The translations under genes were made by a program, and so were the position numbers. From the NCBI RefSeq assembly GCF_006874705.1, contig NZ_CP035380.1, positions 44,996-108,995 of the forward strand: 64,000 bases of DNA. The letters run 5' to 3'. This DNA comes from Leclercia adecarboxylata (GTDB lineage Bacteria; Pseudomonadota; Gammaproteobacteria; Enterobacterales; Enterobacteriaceae). Below, piece after piece: positions 26,470-37,398 of the stretch (positions are counted from its first letter, which is position 1; every line of letters begins with the position of its first letter). Below the pieces are notes generated by a model, which saw nothing but the letters and a program-made list of their open reading frames with translations, made no database searches and was not told the DNA's origin.

Positions 26470-27190
26470 ATAGTCTACACAAAGGATTTAATCCACTATA
26501 CCAGACAGGGGAAGATTTTAGACAACACCCATACGTGTTTTGCCAGAATGCACAAAATAGTTTTAAGGTGTTTAAGCGCAGCGCCGATGCTTGATAGGCA
26601 GTGATAGGGATTGAGAATGTGGAATGGACGAATAATGGCATGAAAAAAAGTTACTTTTTACGTACCCTGTATATCCGTGAAAGTTTGATTAATACTTGTA
26701 ACACTTTTACTCAAAAAGTTGAACACGGTCGATTTTTCCATGTTTAACTTTTTATAAAAAAGTTGAACATAAGAATCCACTCCATGTTTAACTTTTTATA
26801 AAAAAGATGAACATAAGATTTCACTCCATGTTTAACTTTTTATAAAAAAGTTGAACATCAGAGTTCACTCCATGTTTAACTTATTCATGAAAAGTTAAAC
26901 ATAAGGCAGCATTACCATGTGCGACTTTTATCGAAGAAGTTGCACATAAGCAGTAGACTGAGTACAGGATTTTGTTAAGTGAAGACCACTTCTGGTAAAA
27001 AAGTGTTACATGCATTAGCATTGTTCATAATCAGCTGATCTGACTAATTGACTAAAAGTGTTACAGGACAGGGGGTTCAGAAAAGTTAATTTAAACCTGA
27101 TCTTCTGAGGCTTCAGATTATGTTTTTTCTCTTAAGGGGGGCAGATTTTTACTGCCTTGCATTTACAAGGCCTAAAGGAGGGGATGTACA
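26470..27190. other. candidate oriT region, copy B
   Basis: Parallel to 7343-8110. AAAGTTTGATTAATACTTGT (26680-26699) and the following AACACTTTTACT are exact matches, followed by six spaced inverted repeats, GGTAAAAAAGTGTTA near 26994, ACAGGACAGGG near 27063 and a GTACAAGATGC-type word near 27186. Overall the two blocks are clearly related but diverged, so the duplication is old or the blocks came from two plasmids. Confidence 0.5.
26700..26955. repeat. hairpin repeat array B
   Basis: Units of CATGTTTAACTTTTTATAAA with AAGTTGAACATA arms recur about every 46-50 bp (near 26739, 26783, 26827 and 26872). The variant outer units CTCAAAAAGTTGAACACGG and CATGTGCGACTTTTATCGAA match the variants at the edges of array A. 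Confidence 0.75.
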
Positions 27191-27453
27191 AGATGCTTGC
27201 TGATACACAAGACGCCTTATCCCACTCCCCTCCCGGGTTTTACAGTGTGAAATGCCTATAATTCGGGATTTCATCACCTGACAGAATCCCTGCATTGCTA
27301 GGTTTAGTTGATTAAAAATGTCCATATCTCAGTACTGATATTGTTTCAACTTATTGGTGAATGTGAGTTTTTTCTTAAAGGGTAGCGTATTACCGCCAAA
27401 AATATGTGTTATTATCTGGCGTTAATTCTAAGTTTATTTTTAAGTGAGTTCAC

Positions 27454-27852
27454 ATGTCTGAAGTGCTCAAATCATTAAACAATATCCGTACTCTTCGCGC
27501 TCAGGGCCGTGAGCTTCCTTTAGAAATTCTCGAAAAAATCCTTGAAAAGTTAGAAGTAGTTGTCTCTGAACGTCGTGAGGAAGAATCATCCAAAGCAGCT
27601 TCCCTGCAAGCTCGTCAGGAAAAATTTGAAGCCCTGCGTAAATTAATGGAAGAAGATGGTATTAACCCTGAAGAGCTAATGGGCGCATTCTCTTCAAAAT
27701 CTTCCTCACCGAAGAAATTCCGTGAGCCTCGCCCTACCAAATATACATTTACTGATGAAAATGGTGAGACCAAAACATGGACGGGTCAGGGACGCACTCC
27801 TAAAGATCTAACTGAGCAACTTTCAGCAGGTAAAACTCTGGATGATTTCTGA
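27454..27852 (+). CDS. hns: H-NS/StpA-family nucleoid protein, plasmid paralogue
   Basis: 132 residues. The N-terminal oligomerization helices (SEVLKSLNNIRTLRAQGREL, ILEKLEVVVSERREEE) are followed by a linker and a C-terminal DNA-binding domain (PTKYTFTDENGETKTWTGQG, RTPKDLTEQLSAGKTLDDF). The QGR AT-hook-like loop that enters the minor groove is present. Plasmid H-NS proteins silence AT-rich acquired DNA and lower fitness cost. It lies directly after hairpin locus B, whose AT-rich arrays are plausible targets. A terminator follows. Confidence 0.93.
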   Translation: MSEVLKSLNNIRTLRAQGRELPLEILEKILEKLEVVVSERREEESSKAASLQARQEKFEALRKLMEEDGINPEELMGAFSSKSSSPKKFREPRPTKYTFTDENGETKTWTGQGRTPKDLTEQLSAGKTLDDF

Positions 27853-27896
27853 TCTAAGTCAGATTTAATGAAAGTGTACGCAATATTCAACCCATT

Positions 27897-27923
27897 AAAA
27901 GTGGCCGTAATCTGGCCTTTTTT
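27897..27923 (+). terminator. terminator of hns
   Basis: AAAAG-T-GGCC, loop GTAATCT, GGCC-TTTTTT, 45 bp after the hns stop. Confidence 0.7.
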
Positions 27924-28453
27924 GATACTGTCTTTTTATGAGTTTAATATTTCCTATTTATGATAAAGGTTATTGGTTGTTTGAAGGCCTCAAGATTTTC
28001 GGTTATTTTTTTAGCATTCATTTAACTATTAAATTTCCCTCACAATGTTATGCTTAAATGAAATTACTATATTATGACGGATGGCCGTTATTTGCATTGG
28101 ATTCGATGCATAACAATACATGCAATAAAAACCTTTTAAAATTAAGCTTTAATCCATCCTGTTTTTTGGAACAGGAGGTTGCATTTCTCTGTGCTATATA
28201 GGTTAGGCAGATATTATGGGGCGCGCCATCTGTTTGTTGATTCGACTTAATGGTATGTGAACTAAGTGGTGACTTATACTACAAATATGTTGCGGATATA
28301 CAGCCCAGTGAAGTTATAGTTCGGCCATGTTTAAATACAAAATTCGCTTTGCGCTATAGCAGATAAGAATCTGGTCTATAACACATCATGTTTACCATTA
28401 AGACGGGATGCTGACGCCCAGCTTATGTATTTTCGAACGGTATGACTTTAGGC
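27924..28453. other. AT-rich intergenic region, no supported gene
   Basis: No open frame with a convincing start or motif. Confidence 0.5.
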
Positions 28454-28555
28454 TCATCCATCGATGGTAATACCAGGAATGCGAATCTCGTTAATAAAAT
28501 CCGGATCTATTTCCTCCCACAATTGGCCAACATGGACCGCTACTGGATTTTCCAT
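28454..28555 (-). CDS. small ORF, possibly the tail of a lost gene
   Basis: 33 residues (MENPVAVHVGQLWEEIDPDF, INEIRIPGITIDG) with AAGG upstream of ATG 28555. Composition looks protein-like and resembles an antitoxin C-terminus, but no family is recognised. A stop lies in frame eight codons upstream. Confidence 0.3.
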   Translation of the reverse strand: MENPVAVHVGQLWEEIDPDFINEIRIPGITIDG

Positions 28556-28827
28556 GGCGCTTACCTTTATCCTTAATTAGCTTAATTTTCTCAAGTGACC
28601 CACCCGTTCGGATTGAAAGGATTTCATCCTTAACACCTTAATCTTTGAGCTCACATATGATAGGACGGTATTTGAGTGGTACAGGTTTTGCCTTTATCAC
28701 AGTGATTCCTTATCAGTCATCCATTGCTAACGGTCGAGGTCCGCATGAAGACGAGACTTCCGGCGCTGTAAATCAGCTCTCTGCGCTCAGGAAAAGACAT
28801 AGCCGCTATGTAGGGGAAAGCGCCATT

Positions 28828-28882
28828 GTTCACATATTGTAAACGGGTATGGGCGGTGCTATCATGTTCACATAATGTAAAC
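28828..28882. promoter_or_regulatory. paired operators of higBA
   Basis: Two near-identical dyads, GTTCACATATTGTAAAC (28828-28844) and GTTCACATAATGTAAAC (28866-28882), lie 38 bp apart just before higB. Paired palindromes upstream of an antitoxin operon are typical autoregulatory sites. Confidence 0.7.
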
Positions 28883-28900
28883 GGATGGAACGACCGCAAG

Positions 28901-29212
28901 ATGCACGTAATTTCAAAAGAGCCTTTTGAGGAAGCGGCAAAGCAATATCCCAACGATTCGTTAGCCGTTCGGGCGCTGTACCGCTTAGTCCGCGAGACGG
29001 ACTTTTCTTCTCCAGCTGAGATGCGAACGCTGATACCGAGCCTGGACAATTTTAAGTATCGTAATAAGTGGTGGGTGTTGGATGTAGGGGGCAACAACTT
29101 GAGGGTTATCGCCTATATCAATTTCGTGAATAAACGCTTCTATGTGAAGCACATCGCCACCCACGCTGATTACGACAAGTTGACCCGCTATTACAGGGAG
29201 AACAAAGAATGA
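28901..29212 (+). CDS. higB: HigB-family mRNA interferase toxin
   Basis: 103 residues from ATG 28901. The upstream in-frame start (28826) would run through the operators. The RelE/HigB fold shows MHVISKEPFEEAAKQYPNDS, TLIPSLDNFKYRNKWWVLDV and GGNNLRVIAYINFVNKRFYV, KHIATHADYDKLTRYY, with the C-terminal H-x-x-Y-D/Y of this branch. It would cleave mRNA on ribosomes. The stop overlaps the higA start (ATGA), and toxin-before-antitoxin order is characteristic of higBA. Probably a plasmid-stabilizing addiction module. Confidence 0.9.
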   Translation: MHVISKEPFEEAAKQYPNDSLAVRALYRLVRETDFSSPAEMRTLIPSLDNFKYRNKWWVLDVGGNNLRVIAYINFVNKRFYVKHIATHADYDKLTRYYRENKE

Positions 29213-29628
29213 TTACCGACACTGCAAAAGCCATTGAAGCAACCAAACAACTCGTAGCTGCTGTTCCCTTCCTGGGGGGCAGTTCGTCCGAGAGCGATTA
29301 CCGCGAAGCGATAGAGTTGGTGGACTATCTGATCGAAAACGACGACGAGAACCCGCTTATTGACTTCCTGGCGAGTAAAATTGCTGACTATGAGGATAAC
29401 AGCCCTCGTTTCGCTGAATTCAACAAGGCTATCGCTGAAATGCCAGTCGGCGTTGCCCTTCTGCGCACCCTGATTGACCAGTACAGGCTGTCTTATTCTG
29501 ACCTTAAGGAGGAGATCGGCTCTAAATCGCTGGTTAGCCAGATTCTCTCTGGTCAGCGGTCACTGACAATCATGCACATTAAGGCGCTGTCTGCTCGTTT
29601 TGGTGTCAAACCAGAGTGGTTCCTTTGA
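29209..29628 (+). CDS. higA: HigA-family antitoxin
   Basis: 139 residues. The acidic N-terminal region (YREAIELVDYLIENDDENPL) binds toxin; a C-terminal Xre-type HTH (RLSYSDLKEEIGSKSLVSQI, GQRSLTIMHIKALSARFGVK) binds the paired dyads upstream. Cotranslated with higB. Intact. Confidence 0.9.
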   Translation: MITDTAKAIEATKQLVAAVPFLGGSSSESDYREAIELVDYLIENDDENPLIDFLASKIADYEDNSPRFAEFNKAIAEMPVGVALLRTLIDQYRLSYSDLKEEIGSKSLVSQILSGQRSLTIMHIKALSARFGVKPEWFL

Positions 29629-29631
29629 CTG

Positions 29632-29794
29632 TCACGTAGTCCATAAACATTTTCTCTGCTGCTCTGGTGATTTTCCTGCAATCGCCAGAGCGTCAATAAA
29701 CGGCTGCTTTTCCAACGCGAACTGATCAGCCAACTGCTCCAGTCCCTTGTTTTTCTCTTCCTCTTTCTGTAACGCTGCCTCTTTCTTGGCGGCA
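29632..29794 (-). pseudogene. gene fragment interrupted by an IS3 element
   Basis: The minus strand reads HAAKKEAALQKEEEKNKGLE, QLADQFALEKQPFIDALAIA, GKSPEQQRKCLWTT and stops at 29632, but its 5' part is replaced by the IS beginning at 29795. Coiled, charged text; family unknown. The expected continuation is not found on the other side of the IS. Confidence 0.45.
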
Positions 29795-29812
29795 TGAATC
29801 GCCACGGATAAT

Positions 29813-30690
29813 CTAGACACTTCCTAGCCGTTGATAATACTGGTTTTCATATTCTGTCGGTGACATCTGATCGCTGGAACCATGCCGACGCTTACTGTTA
29901 TAAAACATTTCGATGTAATCAAAAATATCACTGCGGGCTTCTTCCCGCGTTCCGTAGCTCTTTTTCTTTATCCGTTCGCGTTTCAACAACTGGAAAAAGC
30001 TTTCTGCAACCGCATTATCATGGCAGTTACCGTGACGGCTCATGCTGCCCTCCAGGCCGTGTGATTTCAGGAACGACTGCCACTCATGGCTTGTGTACTG
30101 ACTGCCCTGATCCGAATGAACCAGCACCTGTTTTTGGGGATTACGGCGCCATACAGCCATCAGCAGTGCGTTCAGGACAATGTCCTTTGTCATCCGGGAT
30201 TGCATGGACCAGCCGATAATTTTGCGTGAGAACAGATCAACAACCACGGCAAGATACAGCCAGCCTTCGTGGGTCCTGATGTAGGTTATGTCCGTTACCC
30301 AACGCTTATCCGGAGCATCCGGATTGAACTGTCGCTGGAGCCTGTTGGGCGACACGATACTGGCCTCGCCTTTACGTGCCCGCGGGCTCCGGTATCCGAC
30401 CTGAGCCTTTATCCCGACACGTTTCATCAGTCGCCAGACTCTGTTCACTCCGCACTGTTGCCCGCTGTCACGCAGATCCAGATGGATTTTGCGATAACCA
30501 TAGACGCATCCCGATTCCAGCCAGAACTGTTTAATCTGTCCTGTCAGTCTCAGGTCTGCCTGATGGCGTTGTGAATGCGGCTGCTGAAGCCAGGCGTAAA
30601 AACCACTGGGATGAACATCCAGCACCCGACAGAGCAGGCGAACAGGCCAGCAACAGGAGTTGTCACGGATAAAGGCGTACCTCAGTCGGA
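29813..30690 (-). CDS. IS3-family OrfB transposase
   Basis: The frame from about 30690 reads LRYAFIRDNSCCWPVRLLCR, VLDVHPSGFYAWLQQPHSQR and on to the stop at 29813. The HTH_21 and integrase core follow: Asp in WVTDITYIRTHEGW, Asp in VLVHSDQGSQYTS, Glu in NAVAESFFQLLKRE, so the DDE triad is intact. It is normally made as an OrfAB fusion by -1 frameshifting near the orfA stop at 30682. An isolated start exists at ATG 30625. Confidence 0.88.
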
Positions 30691-30960
30691 CAGCTTTGCG
30701 AAGTACGCCGCGGCTTTTTTTAATATGTCCCGTTCGTCGGTAACCCGCTTCAGCTCTTTCTGGAGACGGCGGATCTCGGCCTGAGCATCTGACTGTTCTT
30801 TATTAATGGAAGGATCCGGACCGTACTTCTTTATTCAGGCATAAAGGCTGTGGGTGGTGATATCGAGACGTGTTGCAACGCTGGCAACAGAATAACCGCG
30901 ATCAACAACCTGTTTGACTGCTTCAGTTTTAAACTCTTCGGGATAACGCTTACCGCTCAT
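30682..30960 (-). pseudogene. IS3-family OrfA with nonsense codon
   Basis: ATG 30960, MSGKRYPEEFKTEAVKQVVD, HTH VASVATRLDITTHSLYA, then TGA at 30835-30837 (codon 42, Trp in relatives), then IKKYGPDPSINKEQSDAQAE and ILKKAAAYFAKLSD to the stop at 30682. One G-to-A change explains the stop. OrfAB fusion cannot form without readthrough. Confidence 0.85.
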
Positions 30961-31023
30961 GGGCACCTCTCTTTAAGCCATCTTAAATGACTCTGAGGTG
31001 TCTGTTAAACCCGTGGCGATTCA

Positions 31024-31284
31024 TTACCATACATAATTCTTTGCTCAAGAGGACTCTTCACTGAACGAAAAGCACGAAAATGTACCCATAAAAAAACCTC
31101 CGCAACAGCATGATTTAATAGGATTTAATATCAAAATTTCAAGCTGAAATTCCCATGATTCCCCTAGTAACAAACACCTGACCATAGTGAATTTATGACA
31201 ATTAGTTAACTCTAGGTGTAAGTATCCCTGCAATCCGCGCCATTCACTTTTAGAGGTCTTCCGATGCCCCCTAGGGAGATCGCT
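31024..31284. other. short intergenic region
   Basis: No supported gene; a long minus-strand frame here has no motif and lies opposite the next IS relic. Confidence 0.5.
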
Positions 31285-31500
31285 ATGCGTAAGATCTGAT
31301 TCACCGAGCACCAGATCATCGCCGTTCTGAAGTCCGTCGAAGATGGCAGGACCATTAAAGATGTGTGTCGTTAAGCCGCTATTTCCGAAGCCAGCTATTA
31401 AAACTAGCAGGCGAGATATGGCGGGATGGAAGCTGCTGATATCAAAAAATCAAAGATCTTGAGGACGAGAATCGTCGTCTTACCCCCATTAATCAGTAAC
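31285..31500 (+). pseudogene. IS3-family orfA relic
   Basis: MRK-stop-FTEHQIIAVLKSVEDGRTIK, DVCR-stop-AAISEASY and YGGMEAADIKK match the start of IS3/IS51-type orfA (MRKKRFTEEQIIAVLKE...). At least three stops are in frame. No orfB follows. Confidence 0.75.
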
Positions 31501-31585
31501 AAACCACCCAAAAATGCACGCTAGAAACGCTACGTAAAAATCTACCCGATGACTGGATATGCACTCAATTGAATAACCCCCGGTT

Positions 31586-32352
31586 TCAGTCCGTTTTATC
31601 GGGATTAGCCTTCTGTTTAGGTAAGTCCGGAGGCTTCACTTGCTGATTAATTTGCGCGCGACGCGTAAGCCAAGGGTGGTCAGCTTTAGATTTTACATAG
31701 AATTTTGAGCGTAAATCTATGCGGGCATTATCCACACGTTCATGGACACTCTTCTCATAATCCAGTGGTATAGGCTCCGGACCATCAATATACTTTTACC
31801 ACCCCAATAATTTCCCGACATAAAGAACGTTCATTTCACCGTCAAAGCTTTAGCAAACCGTGACAACCGAATGTCGAAGTCGATATCCCCGGCCTTCACT
31901 GCGTATCTGAAACTCAATGCTTTTGTACTGGAAAGTGAGATTTTTGGAGAGAACGCGCCTCGCCTGAAGACTCAAGATATAACCCAGTTCTTTCAGAATG
32001 GTGTACATCAAGGTGGGCATTATCAGCAATACGAGGCGGCGTAGCGAACCGGTCGTTATACGCTTCAATAAATGTCGGCAATCATGCGTTTGCTGTTTCA
32101 ATATTGCTGATACCCTGAAGCCGCATTTCCTTAACCAGCCTGTCCTAGAGTGTCTGATTGGCGCGTTCTAACCGCCCTTTTGCCTGCGGGCTGTTGGCAT
32201 GGATTGGCTCGATGCCCAGTGCCTTTACCGCACGTGTAAACTGAGTCAACTCCCCTTCCCGCTCCGGGTTATTTACTCGGAATATACTGTGTCTGTCAGA
32301 GTAGAGAACCAGTGGTATGCCATGATCATTAAGGTAACCCCGAAGGGTTTCC
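31586..32352 (-). pseudogene. ISNCY (IS1202-type) transposase, C-terminal relic
   Basis: Minus-strand text FRETLRGYLNDHGIPLVLYS, DRHSIFRVNNPEREGELTQF, TRAVKALGIEPIHANSPQAK, GRLERANQTL and DRLVKEMRLQGI is the integrase-like core of IS1202-group transposases. Later text ELGYILSLQARRVLSKNLTF, QYKSIEFQIRSEGRGYRLRH and KADHPWLTRRAQINQQ runs to the stop at 31586. Frame changes occur near 32100 and 31850. The 5' part was cut by the IS inserted at 32353. Confidence 0.8.
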
Positions 32353-32360
32353 TGAAGTGG

Positions 32361-33571
<1,211 letters not shown>

Positions 33572-33665
33572 TCACCTCTATTCAGGTGGCCAAATTCAGT
33601 AAACCACTTCAATTCAAGCCTATCTCTTATCTGGAGATACAGCTACTGTCTGGTGTTTCAGGGGG

Positions 33666-33746
33666 CTACATCAATTCCACATCTCCAGGCGTGGGCACAT
33701 ACTGCACCTCCGGCTGGCTATGAAATTCCTTCAGGGTTTTGCTCAC
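33666..33746 (-). CDS. small ORF (26 aa) with strong ribosome site
   Basis: GTG 33746 is preceded by AGAAGGAGGTGTGTA. The product MSKTLKEFHSQPEVQYVPTP, GDVELM is too short for a domain. It could be a leader or the 5' stub of a gene cut by the IS at 33611; the stop at 33666 lies before that boundary. Confidence 0.35.
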   Translation of the reverse strand: MSKTLKEFHSQPEVQYVPTPGDVELM

Positions 33747-35177
33747 TACACACCTCCTTCTGAACAGGGTCTGGCCTTCAAAAACCACATTATCCGTTGA
33801 GTTTCCGGAGCCGCGGCTTTAACGCTTTATGGTAAACCACTGTTTTTTTTCCACGGATAAATGCACTTCATCCGTTTGAGACCCTTCGCCGCAGGGGCGT
33901 AAACATCATTGGCAGACGCAGCTGTATGGGGCAAGCGGGAAATTTATTCCGGTCTAATGAAGCGAACCGGAATGGCCGGGGGAAATATATTGCGAAAGGG
34001 TTTGTCAACCAAGAAGACTGTGGTGCTATCAGCACCCGGCAGGAGAGCCATAAACGGAGAAAAGGCATACGGTGAGAGATGGGCAGGGACACGCCGTAAT
34101 GACGTAAGCCGCGCGCATTGCCCTCTGCATGGCATCGATAACACCAACGGCATTGATGCCATGCCTGAAGCGCAGGAAGCGGCGCGACTGAGCGGCGCAG
34201 CCATTCCGGCTCCTGCGAGCATGGATGTTGCGTCATGGGATGGACACCCGCTGCCCCAGAGGAGCTTGGCAGAGACAGCATCGTTGGCTCTGTATGAAGC
34301 ATGACAGCCCGACCGGACGTCAATTGTAACCTCAAGAATTAAAAAAATTATCAAGTTGTTGTTTTATAATATTATTACCTTATGAATTTGTTATATTGCT
34401 AACTTGCGATGTCATTAAGATGTGATGTTGCTAACCAGTAATTCCTTTCCACCTAAGGTTCAGACCCTTACCAGCGCCTTTTGCGTAAAGACCTGACTTA
34501 AGGATGGTTAGAATCTCAGGCAAAAGTCCCGGTGAAGGGAGTTCTCGACATCGCCTCCTGAAAAGATCTTTCTACTTTTTATGGGCTTCAGCCATTTCGA
34601 TATATCGCAGATTATTTGCGGTCGGCAGCAACGTACTGATGCGATAGAGACGCACCCGCTCGTTAAAATATTCTTTGAGATGTTACGGTTATTCTCTGGC
34701 CACCGCTTCAGGTATAACCGGCATATTCATACATTCTTGTATGCAACAGCGGATGTGACAAGGTCTACAGCAACCTTGTCTTGGTCTTCTTTTCAAAACT
34801 TCGCATTATTTGCATCACTTATACGCGCCTCCGACCCTGTAATATCCCGTCATCAAGCTTAATCTCATCCGCACATACGGGCTACAGACAGCACAGGTGG
34901 GCAGATTGCCTGCCAGGTTTATAGCGGCTTAACCACCTGCCGTAGCCCTACCCCTTCCCAACCTTCAAAATGAAGTGTCCGCCCATATACACTCAACAAT
35001 GACAGGTCATGAAGTAGCAAATTTTATCGACTACCTACGCGGTCGTCAGTTTCCCCTGACCTGAATCACGACGGCTGGTATTAATCATGTTTTGAACTGA
35101 CGCAATATGCCAAGGGTCTGTGGATCGAGTTTCATGATGCTCTCCTTAGCGGCAGGGGATCCCCCTGCCCGTCCTAA
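33747..35177. other. 1.4 kb of degenerate sequence, no supported gene
   Basis: A plus-strand open frame at 33909-34304 has no motif or ribosome site. Near 35100-35140 the minus strand reads MKLDPQTLGILRQFK with an AGGAGAG site, then a stop, which looks like a plasmid gene start that has decayed. GC content drops at about 34320. Nothing else is recognised. Confidence 0.5.
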
Positions 35178-35478
35178 TCAGTTGTTGAACACATTACCGT
35201 CGACAAACACCAGACCGCCGCTGAACAAGTCACGCGCGTAGGCTTCAAAATCAAAGTAACTACGAAGCAACTATGGAATCTCGTTCAACAGGCCGGAATA
35301 CCTTCCCAGTCTTGGAACATGAGTTGCGGATCGTGCTCGTTTGAATGCAGGGCATATCAGGATTCGAGAAAATCCTCTTTTCCGTCAAATCGGTCAAGTC
35401 GAACCACTTTTCGAAAATGCTGCCGCAGTTGTATTTGTGCCAAGTGCCAACGTATACAGCCGGTGTTGTTGTGCTCAT
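35178..35478 (-). pseudogene. ardA: ardA antirestriction gene, internally deleted and frameshifted
   Basis: It starts MSTTTPAVYVGTWHKYNCGS, IFEKWFDLTDLTEK. The adjacent frame continues EDFLES-stop-YALHSNEHDP, QLMFQDWEGIPA. It then joins YFDFEAYARDLFSGGLVFVD, GNVFNN, the normal C-terminus, to TGA 35178-35180. ArdA is a DNA-mimic inhibitor of type I restriction, normally about 165 residues; here about 70 codons of the middle are gone. An ATG with GGAGG upstream remains at 35478. Confidence 0.85.
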
Positions 35479-35954
35479 GAAAATTCCTCCGTGGTATATG
35501 TCGTCTGAGTTCCGGCTTACGCCGTGCCGAAACGAAGCCCGACGAATAGTGGAGAATGCAATGGGCGTTACAGGAGGCCGTGGCGCAGAAAATATCCTAG
35601 GCAGCTTGTACGGTTATCGAGCGGATAGTGAGCGAGAGAACGACGGGAAGACCGGCTGCAGACATTAGATAATAACTGCGATGGGCGAGGATGACGGACA
35701 AGCGCACCCTTGCAGCCGCAGCGGTCGGGCTAGATTAGAGGCACGGCGTTTGCCGCAGTCTGCACGAATGTCACTCGATGCGTGGCCATAACACCGTGTA
35801 GGTCCCGCGGTAAGCCGGACTACATGACATCCTTTTTTCAAGCACTGAGAGCTCAGTTAATACTCCTTTTCCTGACACATTGTGCACAGGCTTACCCACC
35901 GATTCAGTGGATAACTTTTAAGGTAAAGTTTAAAAATTCATAATCTGATGCGAG
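35479..35954. other. ardA upstream region, no supported gene
   Basis: Open frames are short and without motif. GTGGATAACTTTTAAGG near 35911 is a DnaA-box-like word just before the centromere array. Confidence 0.5.
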
Positions 35955-35963
35955 CTGACTAGA

Positions 35964-36395
35964 TTGGACCACGGTCCCAGTTATGGGGTCGGGACCACGG
36001 TCCCAGTTATGGGGTCGGGACCACGGTCCCAGTTAAGGGGTTGGGACCACGATCCCAGTTAAGGGGTCGGGACCACGGTCCCAGTTAAGGGGTCGGGACC
36101 ACGGTCCCAGTTAAGGGGTCGGGACCACGGTCCCAGTTAAGGGGTTGGGACCACGGTCCCAGTTAAGGGGTTGGGACCACGGTCCCAGTTAAGGGGTTGG
36201 GACCACGGTCCCAGTTAAGGGGTTGGGACCACGGTCCCAGTTAAGGGGTTGGGACCACGGTCTCAGTTAAGGGGTTGGGACCACGGTCCCAGTTAAGGGG
36301 TTGGGACCACGGTCCCAGTTAAGGGGTTGGGACCACGGTCCCAGTTAAGGGGTTGGGACCACGGTCCCATATTAGGAATTTGAACCATGGTCTTG
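35964..36395. repeat. sopC: sopC-like centromere (parS) array, 26-bp period
   Basis: Sixteen units with ACCACGG at 35968 + 26n (35968 to 36358) and a degenerate seventeenth at 36384. Each has the 16-bp palindrome TGGGACCACGGTCCCA (the first few have C or T variants at its edge) followed by GTTAAGGGG or GTTATGGGG. The palindrome matches the SopB site of F plasmid sopC (TGGGACC-GT-GGTCCCA), but F spaces its sites by 43 bp. It lies immediately downstream of sopB, the expected place. Confidence 0.9.
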
Positions 36396-36426
36396 AAGAA
36401 GGTAAAGCAGGAAGATAACGACCGAA

Positions 36427-37398
36427 TTAATGCTTGTTTTTCTTCGTAGCTAAAAGCTCAAGCATTTCTTCAAACTTCCCAATATCTTCCTCGGAAAGTT
36501 TGGAACGATCCAGGCTGATAATCACTTTATTTCCTTTATAACGCGCTGTTGCTCCAGGAATGAACTCACGCTTTTCTGGGGCCTGATTTACTTTCTTGCT
36601 GGAATCTTTAAGCAAGGCAGTAAGAAATTGAATTATTTCATCAGCCTCAAGTACTACACCTGCTTTTCTCTTCTCTGATAGCTCAAAAGCCCCATCGAGT
36701 AAACGAGCTTCGTTCTCAGAAAAGATTTTCTGTAAACTTTCGCCAGCCCTTGCGGAAAGCTCGCCTGGATGAGAGAAGAGGGCGATCACATCTCTTGGTA
36801 GCCTAGAAGTATTGATACATCTGGTTATGACTTTCCTTGAGATGTTTTCAGCATCGGCCAAGGCAGAGATATTTCCGTTAAATTCTTTTTCTAAACGTTG
36901 AGAATAACGCGTACCTCTTTCATAAGCACTTGTCGGTCTGTAATCATTTCCAAGTTTGCATAAAGCATCCATCTGTTCGTCATCAAGGGCACCAACGAGT
37001 ATGCGATACTCAGTTGATGTAAAGATGGCAGTCATGCGACGGCGACTACCATCGGCAACTTCAATATGACCGTCGACCTTACGCCCAAACGCCGGATTTT
37101 GTTGGCCGGTAAGCAAGAACGATGGTATGAGATCGTCCAAAGCCTCTTCTATTAGAAAAGCTTGATCACGTTCATTACCAGCCCAGACCTTAGTTGAGCT
37201 GGCGACATCTGCACCGGGTATGGTCTCAAGAATAAATTTTACTTCTCGTCCACACACGGGAAGGGTAATAGTATTACCCTTTGCCATAGCGCCTACTCGA
37301 GCAATTAGTGTGTCTACCATAGGAGCTGCAGGGGCCGATACAGTAGTTACAGGAACGACTGAAGGAATAGATTTAGGGATGATAGGTGCTCGTTTCAT
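36427..37398 (-). CDS. sopB: ParB/SopB centromere-binding protein
   Basis: 323 residues from ATG 37398 ([16 protein letters not shown]), the same length as F SopB. The arginine-finger N-terminus is followed by the ParB/Srx CTPase box ([31 protein letters not shown]), the HTH ([20 protein letters not shown]) and the C-terminal dimerization part. The ATG overlaps the sopA stop by one base (TAATG), so it is translationally coupled. It spreads from the adjacent sopC-like array to drive segregation. The longer start at 37413 is less likely. Confidence 0.95.
   Translation of the reverse strand: MKRAPIIPKSIPSVVPVTTVSAPAAPMVDTLIARVGAMAKGNTITLPVCGREVKFILETIPGADVASSTKVWAGNERDQAFLIEEALDDLIPSFLLTGQQNPAFGRKVDGHIEVADGSRRRMTAIFTSTEYRILVGALDDEQMDALCKLGNDYRPTSAYERGTRYSQRLEKEFNGNISALADAENISRKVITRCINTSRLPRDVIALFSHPGELSARAGESLQKIFSENEARLLDGAFELSEKRKAGVVLEADEIIQFLTALLKDSSKKVNQAPEKREFIPGATARYKGNKVIISLDRSKLSEEDIGKFEEMLELLATKKNKH

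Larger units (their letters stand above)
29795..31023 (-). mobile_element. complete IS3-family element (1229 bp)
   Basis: Bounded by the perfect 13-bp inverted repeat TGAATCGCCACGG. Carries orfA (minus, 30682-30960) and orfB (29813-30690). Flanking GCA and TTA are not a duplicated target, so one flank has been lost or recombined. orfA has a nonsense codon, so the copy is probably inactive. A 234-bp piece of this element is present at 11123-11356. Confidence 0.88.

Noticed and set aside
30269..30574. 101-codon plus-strand ORF shared with 11123-11304
   Set aside because: Antisense to IS orfB; the shared sequence is explained by the IS fragment.
31045..31311. 88-codon minus-strand gene
   Set aside because: Opposes an IS3 relic; no family signal.
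33909..34304. 131-codon plus-strand gene
   Set aside because: No ribosome site, no motif and odd composition. I cannot support it as coding.
35964..36395. CRISPR array
   Set aside because: A 26-bp period without spacers; the palindrome and position after sopB identify a partition centromere.
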